5,961 bases of DNA from an uncultured Ruminococcus sp. (GCA_900553335.1 USCU01000080.1:1-5961), one strand, 5' to 3'; numbered from the stretch's first letter, positions 1 to 5,417 are shown. Made by a program: numbers and translations. Notes: generated by a model not told the origin, from the sequence alone.

Positions 1-152
1 AACGAGTCTGTTGTAAAATACGGGTCATCGGATATTTTATCAAAATATTTCCGCATAGGTCCTTGGCCCTCTTTTTTTCCGCCTATGCAAGCGTAAGCTA
101 TAGCGCTGGGCGGCTTATCGTGTGTATAGGTTTTTTTACTAAACTGTGACAT
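1..152 (-). CDS. spoVAD: Stage V sporulation protein AD, N-terminal fragment (runs off the window)
   Basis: Partial gene: only the first 50 codons lie in the window. The translation starts MSQFSKKTYTHDKPPSAIAY and then has IGGKKEGQGP followed by a KYFDKISDDPYF stretch. This matches the N-terminal pattern of SpoVAD (a GPKE-x-x-GPL-like loop, then an FD-rich helix) as I remember it from Bacillus and clostridia. SpoVAD is a thiolase-fold protein of the SpoVA complex, which moves dipicolinic acid into the forespore during sporulation. An ATG at 159-161 is in frame, but it lies only a few bases from the GAGAGAAG purine stretch (162-169). The ATG at 150-152 is better spaced, so I chose it. The gene is divergent from the kinase operon. 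SpoVAC, the usual upstream partner, is not next to it. The identification rests on a short fragment. Confidence 0.8.
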   Translation of the reverse strand, partial: MSQFSKKTYTHDKPPSAIAYACIGGKKEGQGPMRKYFDKISDDPYFTTDS

Positions 153-180
153 TTTCTTCATCTTCTCTCAAATAATTTTA

Positions 181-214
181 GGAATATTGTTTCCTGAAAA
201 TTTTCATATATTCC
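181..214. promoter_or_regulatory. Nested dyad in the spoVAD/galK divergent spacer
   Basis: The outer arms GGAATAT (181-187) and ATATTCC (208-214) are perfect inverted repeats. Between them is a perfect 12-bp palindrome, TGAAAATTTTCA (195-206), whose centre is offset by 3 bp from the outer dyad. The site lies about 30-60 bp upstream of the spoVAD start, where that promoter should be, and about 40 bp upstream of the galK -35 box. An operator is possible, but no regulator is known. AT-rich spacers give such palindromes by chance fairly often. I found no convincing sigma-G promoter with correct spacing for spoVAD here. Confidence 0.35.
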
Positions 215-251
215 ATATGTGAATCAAAGAAAATTTAAGCTGTATTTTCAC

Positions 252-280
252 TTGAAAAAGGTGTATAAATATAGTATAAT
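252..280 (+). promoter_or_regulatory. Sigma-A promoter of the galK-like operon
   Basis: TTGAAA (252-257) and TATAAT (275-280) are separated by exactly 17 bp, which is near consensus for the vegetative sigma factor. Transcription would begin near 287, leaving a leader of about 25 nt. A strong ribosome site, GGAGG (302-306), sits 5 nt before the ATG at 312. This arrangement also decides the start of the first gene: an upstream in-frame GTG at 219 would lie upstream of the promoter. Confidence 0.8.
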
Positions 281-311
281 TATTTCATACTTATATATTA
301 CGGAGGACATT

Positions 312-1550
312 ATGAATACATACAAGCTTTCTGATATTTATTCTGAAGATATGATAAGCTTCCAGCAGAAAAGATACGATAATGCAGCAAAAAGCTTTAC
401 TGAGATTTTTTCACAGACAAGTAAGAGATTTTTTTCTGCTCCCGGCAGAACTGAGATAGGCGGAAACCATACCGACCACAACTTTGGAAAGGTTTTGGCA
501 GCAGGTGTTTCGCTTGACGTTATTGCGGCGGTTGCCGAGTCGGACGATAGCATTATTGAGGTCAAAAGTGAGGGCTTTGATAAGGATACAGTTGATATCT
601 CATCTCTTGAACCTTGCGAGGCAGAAAAGAACACTTCTGCTGCTTTGATAAGAGGTGTATGCAAAGGGTTTGTTGACAGAGGATATAGGATAGGCGGTTT
701 TAAAGCTTATACTACATCTAACGTTTTAAAGGGTTCAGGATTGTCTTCTTCGGCGGCATTTGAGGTTTTGATAGGTACGATTTTAAACTCGCTTTATAAC
801 GACGGCAAAGCTACGGCAGTTGAAATAGCACAGATAGCACAGTTTGCTGAAAACGAGTTTTTCGGCAAGCCATCGGGGCTTATGGATCAAATGGCGTCAA
901 GCGTCGGAAGCTTTATAACAATAGATTTTGAAAATCCCGAAAAGCCGATAATAAACAAGCTTGACTTTGATTTTAGGTCGAGCGGACATTCCTTGTGCAT
1001 TGTTGATACAAAAGGAAATCACGCTGATTTAACACCTGAATATGCCGCAATTCCGAGTGAAATGAAAAGCGTAGCGAAGCTGTTCGGAAAAGAGGTTTTA
1101 AGAGGGATCTCAAAGGCTCAGATATTGGAAAATATAACCCTTATAAGGGAAAAGTGCGGCGACAGAGCGCTATTGCGTGCGCTTCATTTTGTCGATGACA
1201 ACGAAAGAGTAGATACGGAAGCAAAGGCTTTAAACAAGGGCGATTTTGATGCGTTCTTAGAAGAGATTAATTCGTCCGGAAATTCGTCATATAAGTATCT
1301 TCAAAACATATATGCAAACAAATCGCCGAATGAGCAGGGCTTAAGCGTTGGACTTTACATAGCAGAGAGCGTTTTACAGGGAAGCGGAGCTTGCAGAGTC
1401 CACGGCGGCGGATTTGCAGGGACAATTCAGGCATTTGTACCAAATGAAAAGCTACAGAGCTTTATATCCGCTATGGATAATGCTTTTGGCGATGGTGCTT
1501 GTCATGTTTTGACGGTAAGACCTTACGGCGGTGTAGAGGTATCTTTGTAA
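312..1550 (+). CDS. galK: Galactokinase-family GHMP sugar kinase
   Basis: A 412-residue cytoplasmic protein of normal galactokinase length. The galactokinase-like N-terminal signature is SAPGRTEIGGNHTDH (42-56). The GHMP ATP-binding loop is GSGLSSSAA (141-149), GLMDQ (189-193) carries the likely catalytic Asp192, and the C-terminal GHMP motif HGGGFAGT lies near 364-371. Galactokinase makes galactose 1-phosphate with ATP, the first step of the Leloir pathway. One feature is odd: the usual PGRxNLIGEHTDY reads PGRTEIGGNHTDH here, so the Glu before HTD is Asn52 and the Tyr after it is His56. These residues help hold the sugar, so the true substrate may differ from galactose. The ATG at 312 is chosen from its GGAGG site and the promoter upstream. 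It is the first gene of a three-gene operon. No galT or galE is in view. Confidence 0.8.
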   Translation: MNTYKLSDIYSEDMISFQQKRYDNAAKSFTEIFSQTSKRFFSAPGRTEIGGNHTDHNFGKVLAAGVSLDVIAAVAESDDSIIEVKSEGFDKDTVDISSLEPCEAEKNTSAALIRGVCKGFVDRGYRIGGFKAYTTSNVLKGSGLSSSAAFEVLIGTILNSLYNDGKATAVEIAQIAQFAENEFFGKPSGLMDQMASSVGSFITIDFENPEKPIINKLDFDFRSSGHSLCIVDTKGNHADLTPEYAAIPSEMKSVAKLFGKEVLRGISKAQILENITLIREKCGDRALLRALHFVDDNERVDTEAKALNKGDFDAFLEEINSSGNSSYKYLQNIYANKSPNEQGLSVGLYIAESVLQGSGACRVHGGGFAGTIQAFVPNEKLQSFISAMDNAFGDGACHVLTVRPYGGVEVSL

Positions 1551-2507
1551 ATGAAGCTTGTTATTTTAGATTCTGAAACTGTTTCAAGAAACGGGGATAT
1601 TTCGCTCTTGCCGATAACTAAGCTATGCGAAACTAAAGTGTATGGATATGTTGAGAACGATAAAGTTTCAGAAGCTATAGGAGATGCAGACGCAGTTATA
1701 TGTAATAAATGCCTTATCAAACGAGATGTTTTTAAGAACTGCAAAAACTTAAAATATGTAGGGCTTTTTGCGACAGGTTTTAATAATGTTGATATCAAAG
1801 CGGCAAGCGAATACGGAGCAGTCGTTTCAAACGTTCCGTCATATTCAACGAATTCAGTTGCACAGCACACGTTTGCGCTGATACTGGATTACTTTAATAA
1901 AACGACAGATTATAAGGAGTCTGTTAAAAACGGCGATTGGATAAACTATAAATACTTTTCTTACTTTTACATACCGATTCATGAGCTTTCGGGAAAAACT
2001 ATCGGAATTATAGGATACGGCGATATAGGGAAAAAGGTGGCTAAGATAGCAGATGCGTTTGATATGAATGTGCTGGCATATACAAGAACTTCTTCGAAAG
2101 TATGCTCGCCTGCAAAAGCGGTAACTCTTGAACAGCTGTTGAAGGAAAGTGATATCATATCGCTGCATTGTCCGTTGAATGATGGAACAAAAGAGCTGAT
2201 AAATAAAAGAACTCTTAGCCTCTGTAAAAATACAGCACTTATTGTAAACACATCACGAGGGGGAGTTATAAACGAGAAAGACTTAGCGACTGCTCTTAGA
2301 AACGGCGAAATAGCTCATGCGTCAATTGATGTTTTAACGGACGAACCGATGAAAGAGAGCTGCCCGTATATAGGACTTGAAAATATTACGATTACTCCCC
2401 ATATAGCATGGGCGCCGATAGAAACAAGAATCAGACTGATAGAAAAAGTTGCTGAAAATTTAAGGGCTTTTATAGAAGGAAAACCAAAAAATAAAGTAAA
2501 TAATTAG
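1551..2507 (+). CDS. D-2-hydroxyacid dehydrogenase, NAD-dependent (glycerate dehydrogenase / hydroxypyruvate reductase-like)
   Basis: A 318-residue cytoplasmic oxidoreductase of standard family length. It has a split N-terminal substrate domain (about 1-100, closed by the C-terminal tail) and a central Rossmann domain with GYGDIG (155-160), the GxGxxG nucleotide loop. The catalytic triad of the family is visible: Arg236 in NTSRGG, Glu265 in DVLTDEP and His284 in TPHIAW. The family interconverts 2-oxoacids and D-2-hydroxyacids. The YIPIHELSGKTIGIIG run preceding the loop resembles glycerate dehydrogenases, but the substrate cannot be fixed from sequence alone. Its ATG is the very next base after the galK-like stop codon. 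The only ribosome site is AGAGG (1535-1539) inside the upstream gene, so translation is probably coupled. Confidence 0.85.
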   Translation: MKLVILDSETVSRNGDISLLPITKLCETKVYGYVENDKVSEAIGDADAVICNKCLIKRDVFKNCKNLKYVGLFATGFNNVDIKAASEYGAVVSNVPSYSTNSVAQHTFALILDYFNKTTDYKESVKNGDWINYKYFSYFYIPIHELSGKTIGIIGYGDIGKKVAKIADAFDMNVLAYTRTSSKVCSPAKAVTLEQLLKESDIISLHCPLNDGTKELINKRTLSLCKNTALIVNTSRGGVINEKDLATALRNGEIAHASIDVLTDEPMKESCPYIGLENITITPHIAWAPIETRIRLIEKVAENLRAFIEGKPKNKVNN

Positions 2508-2518
2508 GAGAATGAAAA

Positions 2519-2953
2519 ATGATAGCAATAGGAAACGATCATGCAGCCGTAGAGCTTAAAAACGAGATAATTGAATATTTCAAGGAGAATAAAATCGAGT
2601 ATAAGGATTTCGGCTGTGCTGAGGGAGAAAAGTGCGATTATCCGAACGCAGCTAAGGTCGTATGTGAAGCGGTTGTAAGCGGTGAGGCTGAAAAAGCGAT
2701 TTTGATCTGCGGAACCGGTGTTGGTATCTCGATCGCCGCAAATAAGGTTAAGGGGATAAGAGCGGCTTGCTGCAGCGATTATTTTTCCGCTAAGTACACA
2801 AGGCTTCATAATGATGCAAACGTGCTTTGCTTCGGTGCAAGGGTAGTCGGAGCGGGACTTGCAAGAGAGCTTGTTGATGTCTTTTTAAATACTGAATTTG
2901 AGGGCGGACGTCATGCAAGAAGAGTTGACCTAATAAAAGAAATGGAAGATTAA
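2519..2953 (+). CDS. rpiB: Ribose-5-phosphate isomerase B (RpiB/LacAB family)
   Basis: A 144-residue protein, the usual size for RpiB. The start MIAIGNDHAA gives the Asp7-His8 pair of the active site. Cys64 in ICGTGVGISIAANK is the catalytic base position, with Thr66 next to it, and His97 in RLHNDANVL is the ring-opening residue of RpiB enzymes. The Arg-rich end GGRHARR (129-135) fits phosphate binding. It would interconvert ribose 5-phosphate and ribulose 5-phosphate in the pentose phosphate pathway, acting as a cytoplasmic dimer or tetramer. The same fold also includes allose- and galactose-6-phosphate isomerases, but the Cys/His pattern favours RpiB. AGGAG (2506-2510) overlaps the upstream stop codon and lies 8 nt before the ATG, which supports a shared transcript with the two genes before it. 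Confidence 0.9.
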   Translation: MIAIGNDHAAVELKNEIIEYFKENKIEYKDFGCAEGEKCDYPNAAKVVCEAVVSGEAEKAILICGTGVGISIAANKVKGIRAACCSDYFSAKYTRLHNDANVLCFGARVVGAGLARELVDVFLNTEFEGGRHARRVDLIKEMED

Positions 2954-3117
2954 TTTAATTGATAGTTGACAATTGGTAATTGATAATTAAATCCAAAATA
3001 ACAAAACGCATTTCTGACGGCGATGTGCAGGAATGCGTTTTATTATCTCAAAGTTTGTTCCGACTTCCCAAATTAATTACGCATTTAATTGTCCATTATC
3101 AATTGACCATTGAATTA
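2951..3117. repeat. Imperfect inverted-repeat intergenic element (MITE-like)
   Basis: The whole gap between rpiB and the ZIP gene is framed by two AT-rich arms. The 25-nt segment at 2968-2992 is the inverted complement of 3083-3107 with 21 of 25 positions matching, and similarity continues outward with small gaps to both stop codons. The arms are built from short ATTGA/TCAATT-type units. The core holds the terminator hairpin. The layout resembles a small non-coding inverted-repeat element placed between convergent genes. I see no clear target-site duplication, so mobility is an inference. A transcript across it could fold into a long hairpin. Confidence 0.5.
3006..3042 (+). terminator. Rho-independent terminator after rpiB, probably bidirectional
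   Basis: The stem is ACGCATTTCTG (3006-3016) with CAGGAATGCGT (3028-3038), 11 pairs including one G-U, around an 11-nt loop. It is followed by TTTTATTAT on the plus strand. On the minus strand the same hairpin is followed by TTTTGTTATTTT, so it could also end the converging ZIP transcript. Confidence 0.8.
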
Positions 3118-3918
3118 TCCAAGCATTACATCTAAAAGCATCATTACTGCAAAACCCGAAACAATTCCCATTGTAGCAAAATAAGGTCTTGCCTTTTGAT
3201 TTCTTTGACATTCGGGTATAAGCTCATGTACGGCAACTAAGATCATTGCACCTGCGGCAAAGGAAAGAGCATAGGGAAGAATCGTTTCAACATACACAAC
3301 TAGAATTGCGCCAACGACTCCTGCTATAGGTTCGACAAGTCCCGATGCCTGACCGATAAAAAAGCTCTTTTTTCTGGAGAGTCCTTCTCTTCTCAGAGGA
3401 AAAGAAACAGCAGCGCCTTCGGGGAAATTCTGAAGGCCTATTCCAAGTGCTATGGTTATTGCTCCCATAAGGTTTTCAGCTGAAGAATTTCCATTTTGAA
3501 GTGCGCCGAAAGCAACTCCGACCGCAAGTCCTTCAGGAATGTTATGAAGCGTTATTGAGAGAACGAGCATGATTACTCTGTTTATTCGCTCGTTGGGTTC
3601 TCCCTGAGCGCTGTCTGCCTTTTTCCTTGTGAATGTAACGACTTTATCGGAGATCCACATAAATACAGCTCCGAACAAAAAACCTGCTGTTGCCACAACA
3701 TATGCCGGAACTGGCGATGAAGCTTCCGCACGTTCTATTGCCGGCTGAAGAAGCGACCAAAAGCTTGCGGCTATCATAACTCCGGATGAAAATCCGAGCA
3801 TAAGATTGAGCATAGTCGGGTTAGGGGATTTAAAAAATACAACTGTTGCAGATCCAAGCGCTGTCACAAACCATGTTCCGAGCGTTGCGATAAGCGCCAT
3901 AATGACAAAACTATTCAT
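3115..3918 (-). CDS. ZIP-family divalent metal transporter (GufA/ZupT-like)
   Basis: A 267-residue, strongly hydrophobic membrane protein with about eight predicted helices, the usual ZIP size. The two metal-site helices carry the ZIP signatures HNIPEG (125-130) and QNFPEG (163-168). They are followed by a conserved GLVEPI segment (Glu196), and HELIPE (231-236) lies in a later helix. A charged loop near 95-115 separates the N-terminal helices from the core. ZIP proteins bring zinc, iron, manganese or similar divalent metals into the cytoplasm, though some GufA-like members are less well defined. The start at 3918 is set by AGGAGG (3925-3930 on the minus strand) 6 nt upstream. A longer reading from 3981 would cross the promoter. 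It is a monocistronic unit downstream of the DUF305 gene, separated from it by a terminator. Confidence 0.88.
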   Translation of the reverse strand: MNSFVIMALIATLGTWFVTALGSATVVFFKSPNPTMLNLMLGFSSGVMIAASFWSLLQPAIERAEASSPVPAYVVATAGFLFGAVFMWISDKVVTFTRKKADSAQGEPNERINRVIMLVLSITLHNIPEGLAVGVAFGALQNGNSSAENLMGAITIALGIGLQNFPEGAAVSFPLRREGLSRKKSFFIGQASGLVEPIAGVVGAILVVYVETILPYALSFAAGAMILVAVHELIPECQRNQKARPYFATMGIVSGFAVMMLLDVMLG

Positions 3919-3927
3919 TTTACACCT

Positions 3928-3973
3928 CCTATAATCAGTATATCGGTTATAGGGGAAACGAGTGCTTGTACAA
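3928..3973 (-). promoter_or_regulatory. Candidate promoter and dyad operator of the ZIP gene
   Basis: Reading the minus strand, TTGTAC (3968-3973) and TATAAC (3946-3951) are 16 bp apart and form a fair promoter. A perfect inverted repeat, CCTATAA (minus strand 3953-3947) with TTATAGG (3934-3928), spans 26 bp. It covers the -10 box and reaches into the AGGAGG ribosome site. This is a sensible position for a metal-responsive repressor, but the sequence does not match a regulator site I can name. Confidence 0.5.
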
Positions 3974-3999
3974 TAGATCAAATTTTAAGTTAAAAATAC

Positions 4000-4029
4000 A
4001 AAAACGGCAGGGTGCAAAACTTCCTGCCG
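4000..4029 (-). terminator. Terminator of the DUF305 gene
   Basis: On the minus strand CGGCAGG (4029-4023) pairs perfectly with CCTGCCG (4011-4005) around an 11-nt loop and is followed by TTTTT (4004-4000). It lies about 10 bp after the DUF305 stop codon and separates that gene from the ZIP gene. Confidence 0.85.
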
Positions 4030-4039
4030 CTTTAAGCTT

Positions 4040-4615
4040 TTACATTTCGCAGTTGAGCTTTTGAATAAGACTTAACATTTCACCAATACCTTTTTCCTGT
4101 GATTTAATAATCGCATTAAGAATAGGCACAAGCTCAGGGCATATGTTAAATCTTAGTGCATTTTTAGACATTCTTACAGCGCCTTTGTGATGAGGAATCA
4201 TTTCACGCATGAAATTGCAGTTTATTCTGTCGCTTGTATATGCGCTTTTCATACATGCAAACATAATTTTCAAAATGCTGTTTGTGTTGAATGTATAAGC
4301 TCTGACAGCCTGACAAGGATTTGTCAGCTCGCTGCATTCATCGAGAATATTTTCCATATTTTTAATACTTTTAGTCTGCTCGGTTATTATTCCCTGTGCG
4401 ATTTTTATAAGCTCCTCGTTATCTGTATACTTTAAAACGTTTTTTGACATTTCTATTGCCGCTATATGATGAGGGATCATCTGAGCAATAAAGTTGTGCG
4501 AAATACTGTCGTTAAGCGGTGCACTTGTCATTTTCTCAATCATGGTGCTGAGTATTGTTTTAAAATCAGAGATATAGTTAAGAGCGTCCTTGTCTGTATT
4601 ACAGTTTTTGTGCAA
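4040..4615 (-). CDS. Tandem DUF305 protein (putative metal-binding four-helix protein)
   Basis: A 191-residue protein with two copies of the DUF305 module, a ferritin-like helical domain. The first has NFIAQMIPHH (41-50) followed by AAIEMSKNVL. The second has NFMREMIPHH (134-143) followed by GAVRMSKNAL. Each is followed by a helix of the pattern E-Q-x-x-x-I-x-x-M. The His-His and Met residues are candidate copper or other metal ligands: CopM of cyanobacteria, a copper-binding protein, belongs to this family. Most DUF305 proteins I know are secreted or periplasmic. Here there is no signal peptide or membrane segment, so the protein is probably cytoplasmic. The start is TTG at 4613-4615, with GGAGG (4625-4629) 9 nt upstream and no in-frame ATG nearby. 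The exact function is unknown. Its neighbour, a ZIP metal transporter, fits a metal-handling role. Confidence 0.85.
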   Translation of the reverse strand: MHKNCNTDKDALNYISDFKTILSTMIEKMTSAPLNDSISHNFIAQMIPHHIAAIEMSKNVLKYTDNEELIKIAQGIITEQTKSIKNMENILDECSELTNPCQAVRAYTFNTNSILKIMFACMKSAYTSDRINCNFMREMIPHHKGAVRMSKNALRFNICPELVPILNAIIKSQEKGIGEMLSLIQKLNCEM

Positions 4616-4631
4616 AATAATACACCTCCGT

Positions 4632-4669
4632 CAGGATTAGTATATTCTGCAAAAATCATTATGTGACAA
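4632..4669 (-). promoter_or_regulatory. Candidate promoter region of the DUF305 gene
   Basis: On the minus strand TTGTCA (4669-4664) is a good -35 box. TATACT (4644-4639) is the best -10 box, but the spacing is 19 bp, longer than ideal. An imperfect dyad, CAGAAT with ATCCTG (5 of 6 matching, 4632-4649), is centred on that -10 box. The stretch from TATACT to GGAGGTGTA resembles the one before the ZIP gene. The promoter assignment is tentative. Confidence 0.4.
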
Positions 4670-4675
4670 GCGTAT

Positions 4676-4710
4676 AAAAACAGCCGCAGACGTTTGCCTG
4701 CGGCTTGTTT
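4676..4710 (-). terminator. Terminator downstream of the GNAT remnant, possibly bidirectional
   Basis: AGCCGCAG (4682-4689) and CTGCGGCT (4698-4705) form a perfect 8-bp stem with an 8-nt loop. On the minus strand it is followed by G and TTTTT (4680-4676). On the plus strand it is followed by the T-rich run TGTTTTCTT. It lies right after the acetyltransferase stop codon at 4713-4715. Confidence 0.85.
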
Positions 4711-4712
4711 TC

Positions 4713-4955
4713 TTACATATCTTTTATATAGATATATTTCTCATTATCAGGGTCAATTTTCCCGCTGTTTTCAAAGCCTAATGCAGTCCAAAAAGGCTCG
4801 CCTGTCACTCCATCTGGAGTAAGATATATTTTCGGTGCGCCGTCACGCTTAAGAACATTTTCAATGTGTAAAAACATTTCTCTGCCGTAGCCTTGACGTC
4901 TGTATTCGGGTTTAATATAGAACCCCATAATTGTTCCGTAACCCTTTTCCAACAA
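4713..4955 (-). pseudogene. GNAT N-acetyltransferase, C-terminal remnant fused to an intron fragment
   Basis: About 80 codons remain from a family usually near 150 residues long. They include the beta strand GTIMGFYIKPEY, the acetyl-CoA loop RRQGYG (motif A) and a late WTALGFENSG segment typical of the GNAT C-terminus, and they end at a normal stop and terminator. The front half, with strands 1-3 and most of the substrate pocket, is absent. The frame is open upstream only as far as a TGA about 40 bases away, and that sequence belongs to the group II intron fragment. The only start options are weak (TTG at 4953-4955), and no ribosome site is evident. I therefore read it as a gene broken by a deletion. 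A short expressed protein cannot be excluded. Its substrate cannot be inferred. Confidence 0.75.
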
Positions 4956-5166
4956 TTCGGGTAGTATCGGACTTCGTTTTGACTTGCAAACTCATCCGTT
5001 TCAAGTATGCCTTTTTATACAGTTCCTGTTCGTCAAACCGAGGTTTTGCCTCCGACTTCCTTCAGACTCCACCTCACAGTGGACGCCATTGTCTTTGGCT
5101 AACAGTTCCTACTGCTAAGCCTGTAGCGGACTTTCACCGCCGAGTTCTAACGCATGCCGAGCGCAC
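4956..5166 (-). mobile_element. Group II intron (class C-like), 5' domain I fragment
   Basis: Read on the minus strand, this begins with the intron 5' end GTGCGC (5166-5161) followed by TCGGCATG. It then carries, in order, the landmarks of domain I: GGTGAAAGTCC, TCTGAAGGAAG, GGAGGCAAAACC, a GACGAACA segment, GATGAGTTTGC, CAAAAC and AAGTCC. From memory these follow the same order and spacing as the Oceanobacillus iheyensis class C intron RNA (GUGUGCCCGGCAUGGG at its start). Only about 211 nt are present: no reverse transcriptase gene and no domain V or VI can be found, so it cannot splice or move. Its 5' end abuts the T-tract of the tRNA-Leu terminator, the typical class C insertion site. It breaks off near 4956, directly into the GNAT remnant. 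The exact left boundary is uncertain by a few bases. Confidence 0.85.
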
Positions 5167-5207
5167 AAAAGAAAGACAACCGACTTTGTATCAAAATCGG
5201 TTGTCTT
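5167..5207 (-). terminator. Terminator of tRNA-Leu
   Basis: On the minus strand AAGACAACCGA (5207-5197) pairs perfectly over 11 bp with TCGGTTGTCTT (5183-5173). The loop is 13 nt, and a TTTCTTTT tail ends at 5167. The stem starts three bases after the CCA end of the tRNA. It also served as the landing site of the group II intron that begins at the next base. Confidence 0.9.
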
Positions 5208-5210
5208 ATT

Positions 5211-5293
5211 TGGTGCGGGTGACAGGACTTGAACCTGCACGAATTAACACTAGAACCTAAATCTAGCGCGTCTGCCAATTCCGCCACACCCGC
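5211..5293 (-). tRNA. tRNA-Leu(UAG)
   Basis: The gene is 83 nt including an encoded CCA. The acceptor stem GCGGGTG pairs with CACCCGC, followed by discriminator A and CCA (3' end at 5211). The D arm contains GGAATTGGCAGACGC. The anticodon stem CTAGA/TCTAG holds the loop TTTAGGT, giving anticodon TAG (5257-5259), which reads leucine CUN codons. An 11-nt variable arm (TGTTAATTCGT) marks it as a class II tRNA. The T arm is GCAGG-TTCAAGT-CCTGT. It has its own promoter and terminator and so is a single-gene unit. Confidence 0.97.
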
Positions 5294-5388
5294 AAATATA
5301 ATTCTTAATTTGGAATTCGTAATGCGTAATTAGAATATATAATTTATATTATATATGTAACGCAAAAAGTTCCGAAACAACAAAAAAT
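5294..5388 (-). other. AT-rich 5' leader of tRNA-Leu with repeat-like sequence
   Basis: About 90 nt lie between the expected transcription start and the mature tRNA 5' end, to be removed by RNase P. The leader contains a pure A/T hairpin, ATATATAAT (5335-5343) with ATTATATAT (5348-5356). It also contains AATGCGTAATTA (5321-5332), whose reverse complement occurs at 3074-3085 next to the inverted-repeat element. AATTC and GAATT arms flank the segment near 5300-5317. No coding potential is seen. Confidence 0.5.
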
Positions 5389-5417
5389 ATTTTACCATAT
5401 AAGATGTTGTTTGTCAA
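5389..5417 (-). promoter_or_regulatory. Promoter of tRNA-Leu
   Basis: On the minus strand a perfect TTGACA (5417-5412), a 17-bp spacer ending in TGG, and TAAAAT (5394-5389) form a strong vegetative promoter. It begins 17 bp past the stop codon of the HD-domain gene. No clear terminator is present between the two, so some read-through into the tRNA is possible. Confidence 0.85.

Noticed and set aside
219..311. Extended N-terminus of the galactokinase-like gene from a GTG at 219
   Set aside because: The extension would span the promoter boxes at 252-280 and is not kinase-like. The ATG at 312 has GGAGG at the right distance.
3919..3981. Extended N-terminus of the ZIP protein from 3981
   Set aside because: The added residues are hydrophilic, and the stretch overlaps the putative promoter and dyad. 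The ATG at 3918 has AGGAGG 6 nt upstream.
3919..4039. Riboswitch or small RNA between the DUF305 and ZIP genes
   Set aside because: The space is fully accounted for by a short terminator, a promoter and a 26-bp dyad. No conserved metal riboswitch core is visible.
4187..4666. Two plus-strand open frames of 82 and 66 codons opposite the DUF305 gene
   Set aside because: Both are antisense shadows of a well-supported domain gene and lack ribosome sites.
4956..5166. Small protein gene or transposase remnant on the minus strand
   Set aside because: The frames are short and broken by stops, and the conserved blocks match group II intron RNA structure rather than a protein.
4931..5260. Plus-strand open frame of 109 codons
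   Set aside because: It runs antisense through the GNAT remnant, the intron fragment, the terminator and half of tRNA-Leu. Its ending RVTGLEPARINTRT is the familiar antisense translation of a tRNA-Leu gene. No ribosome site fits.
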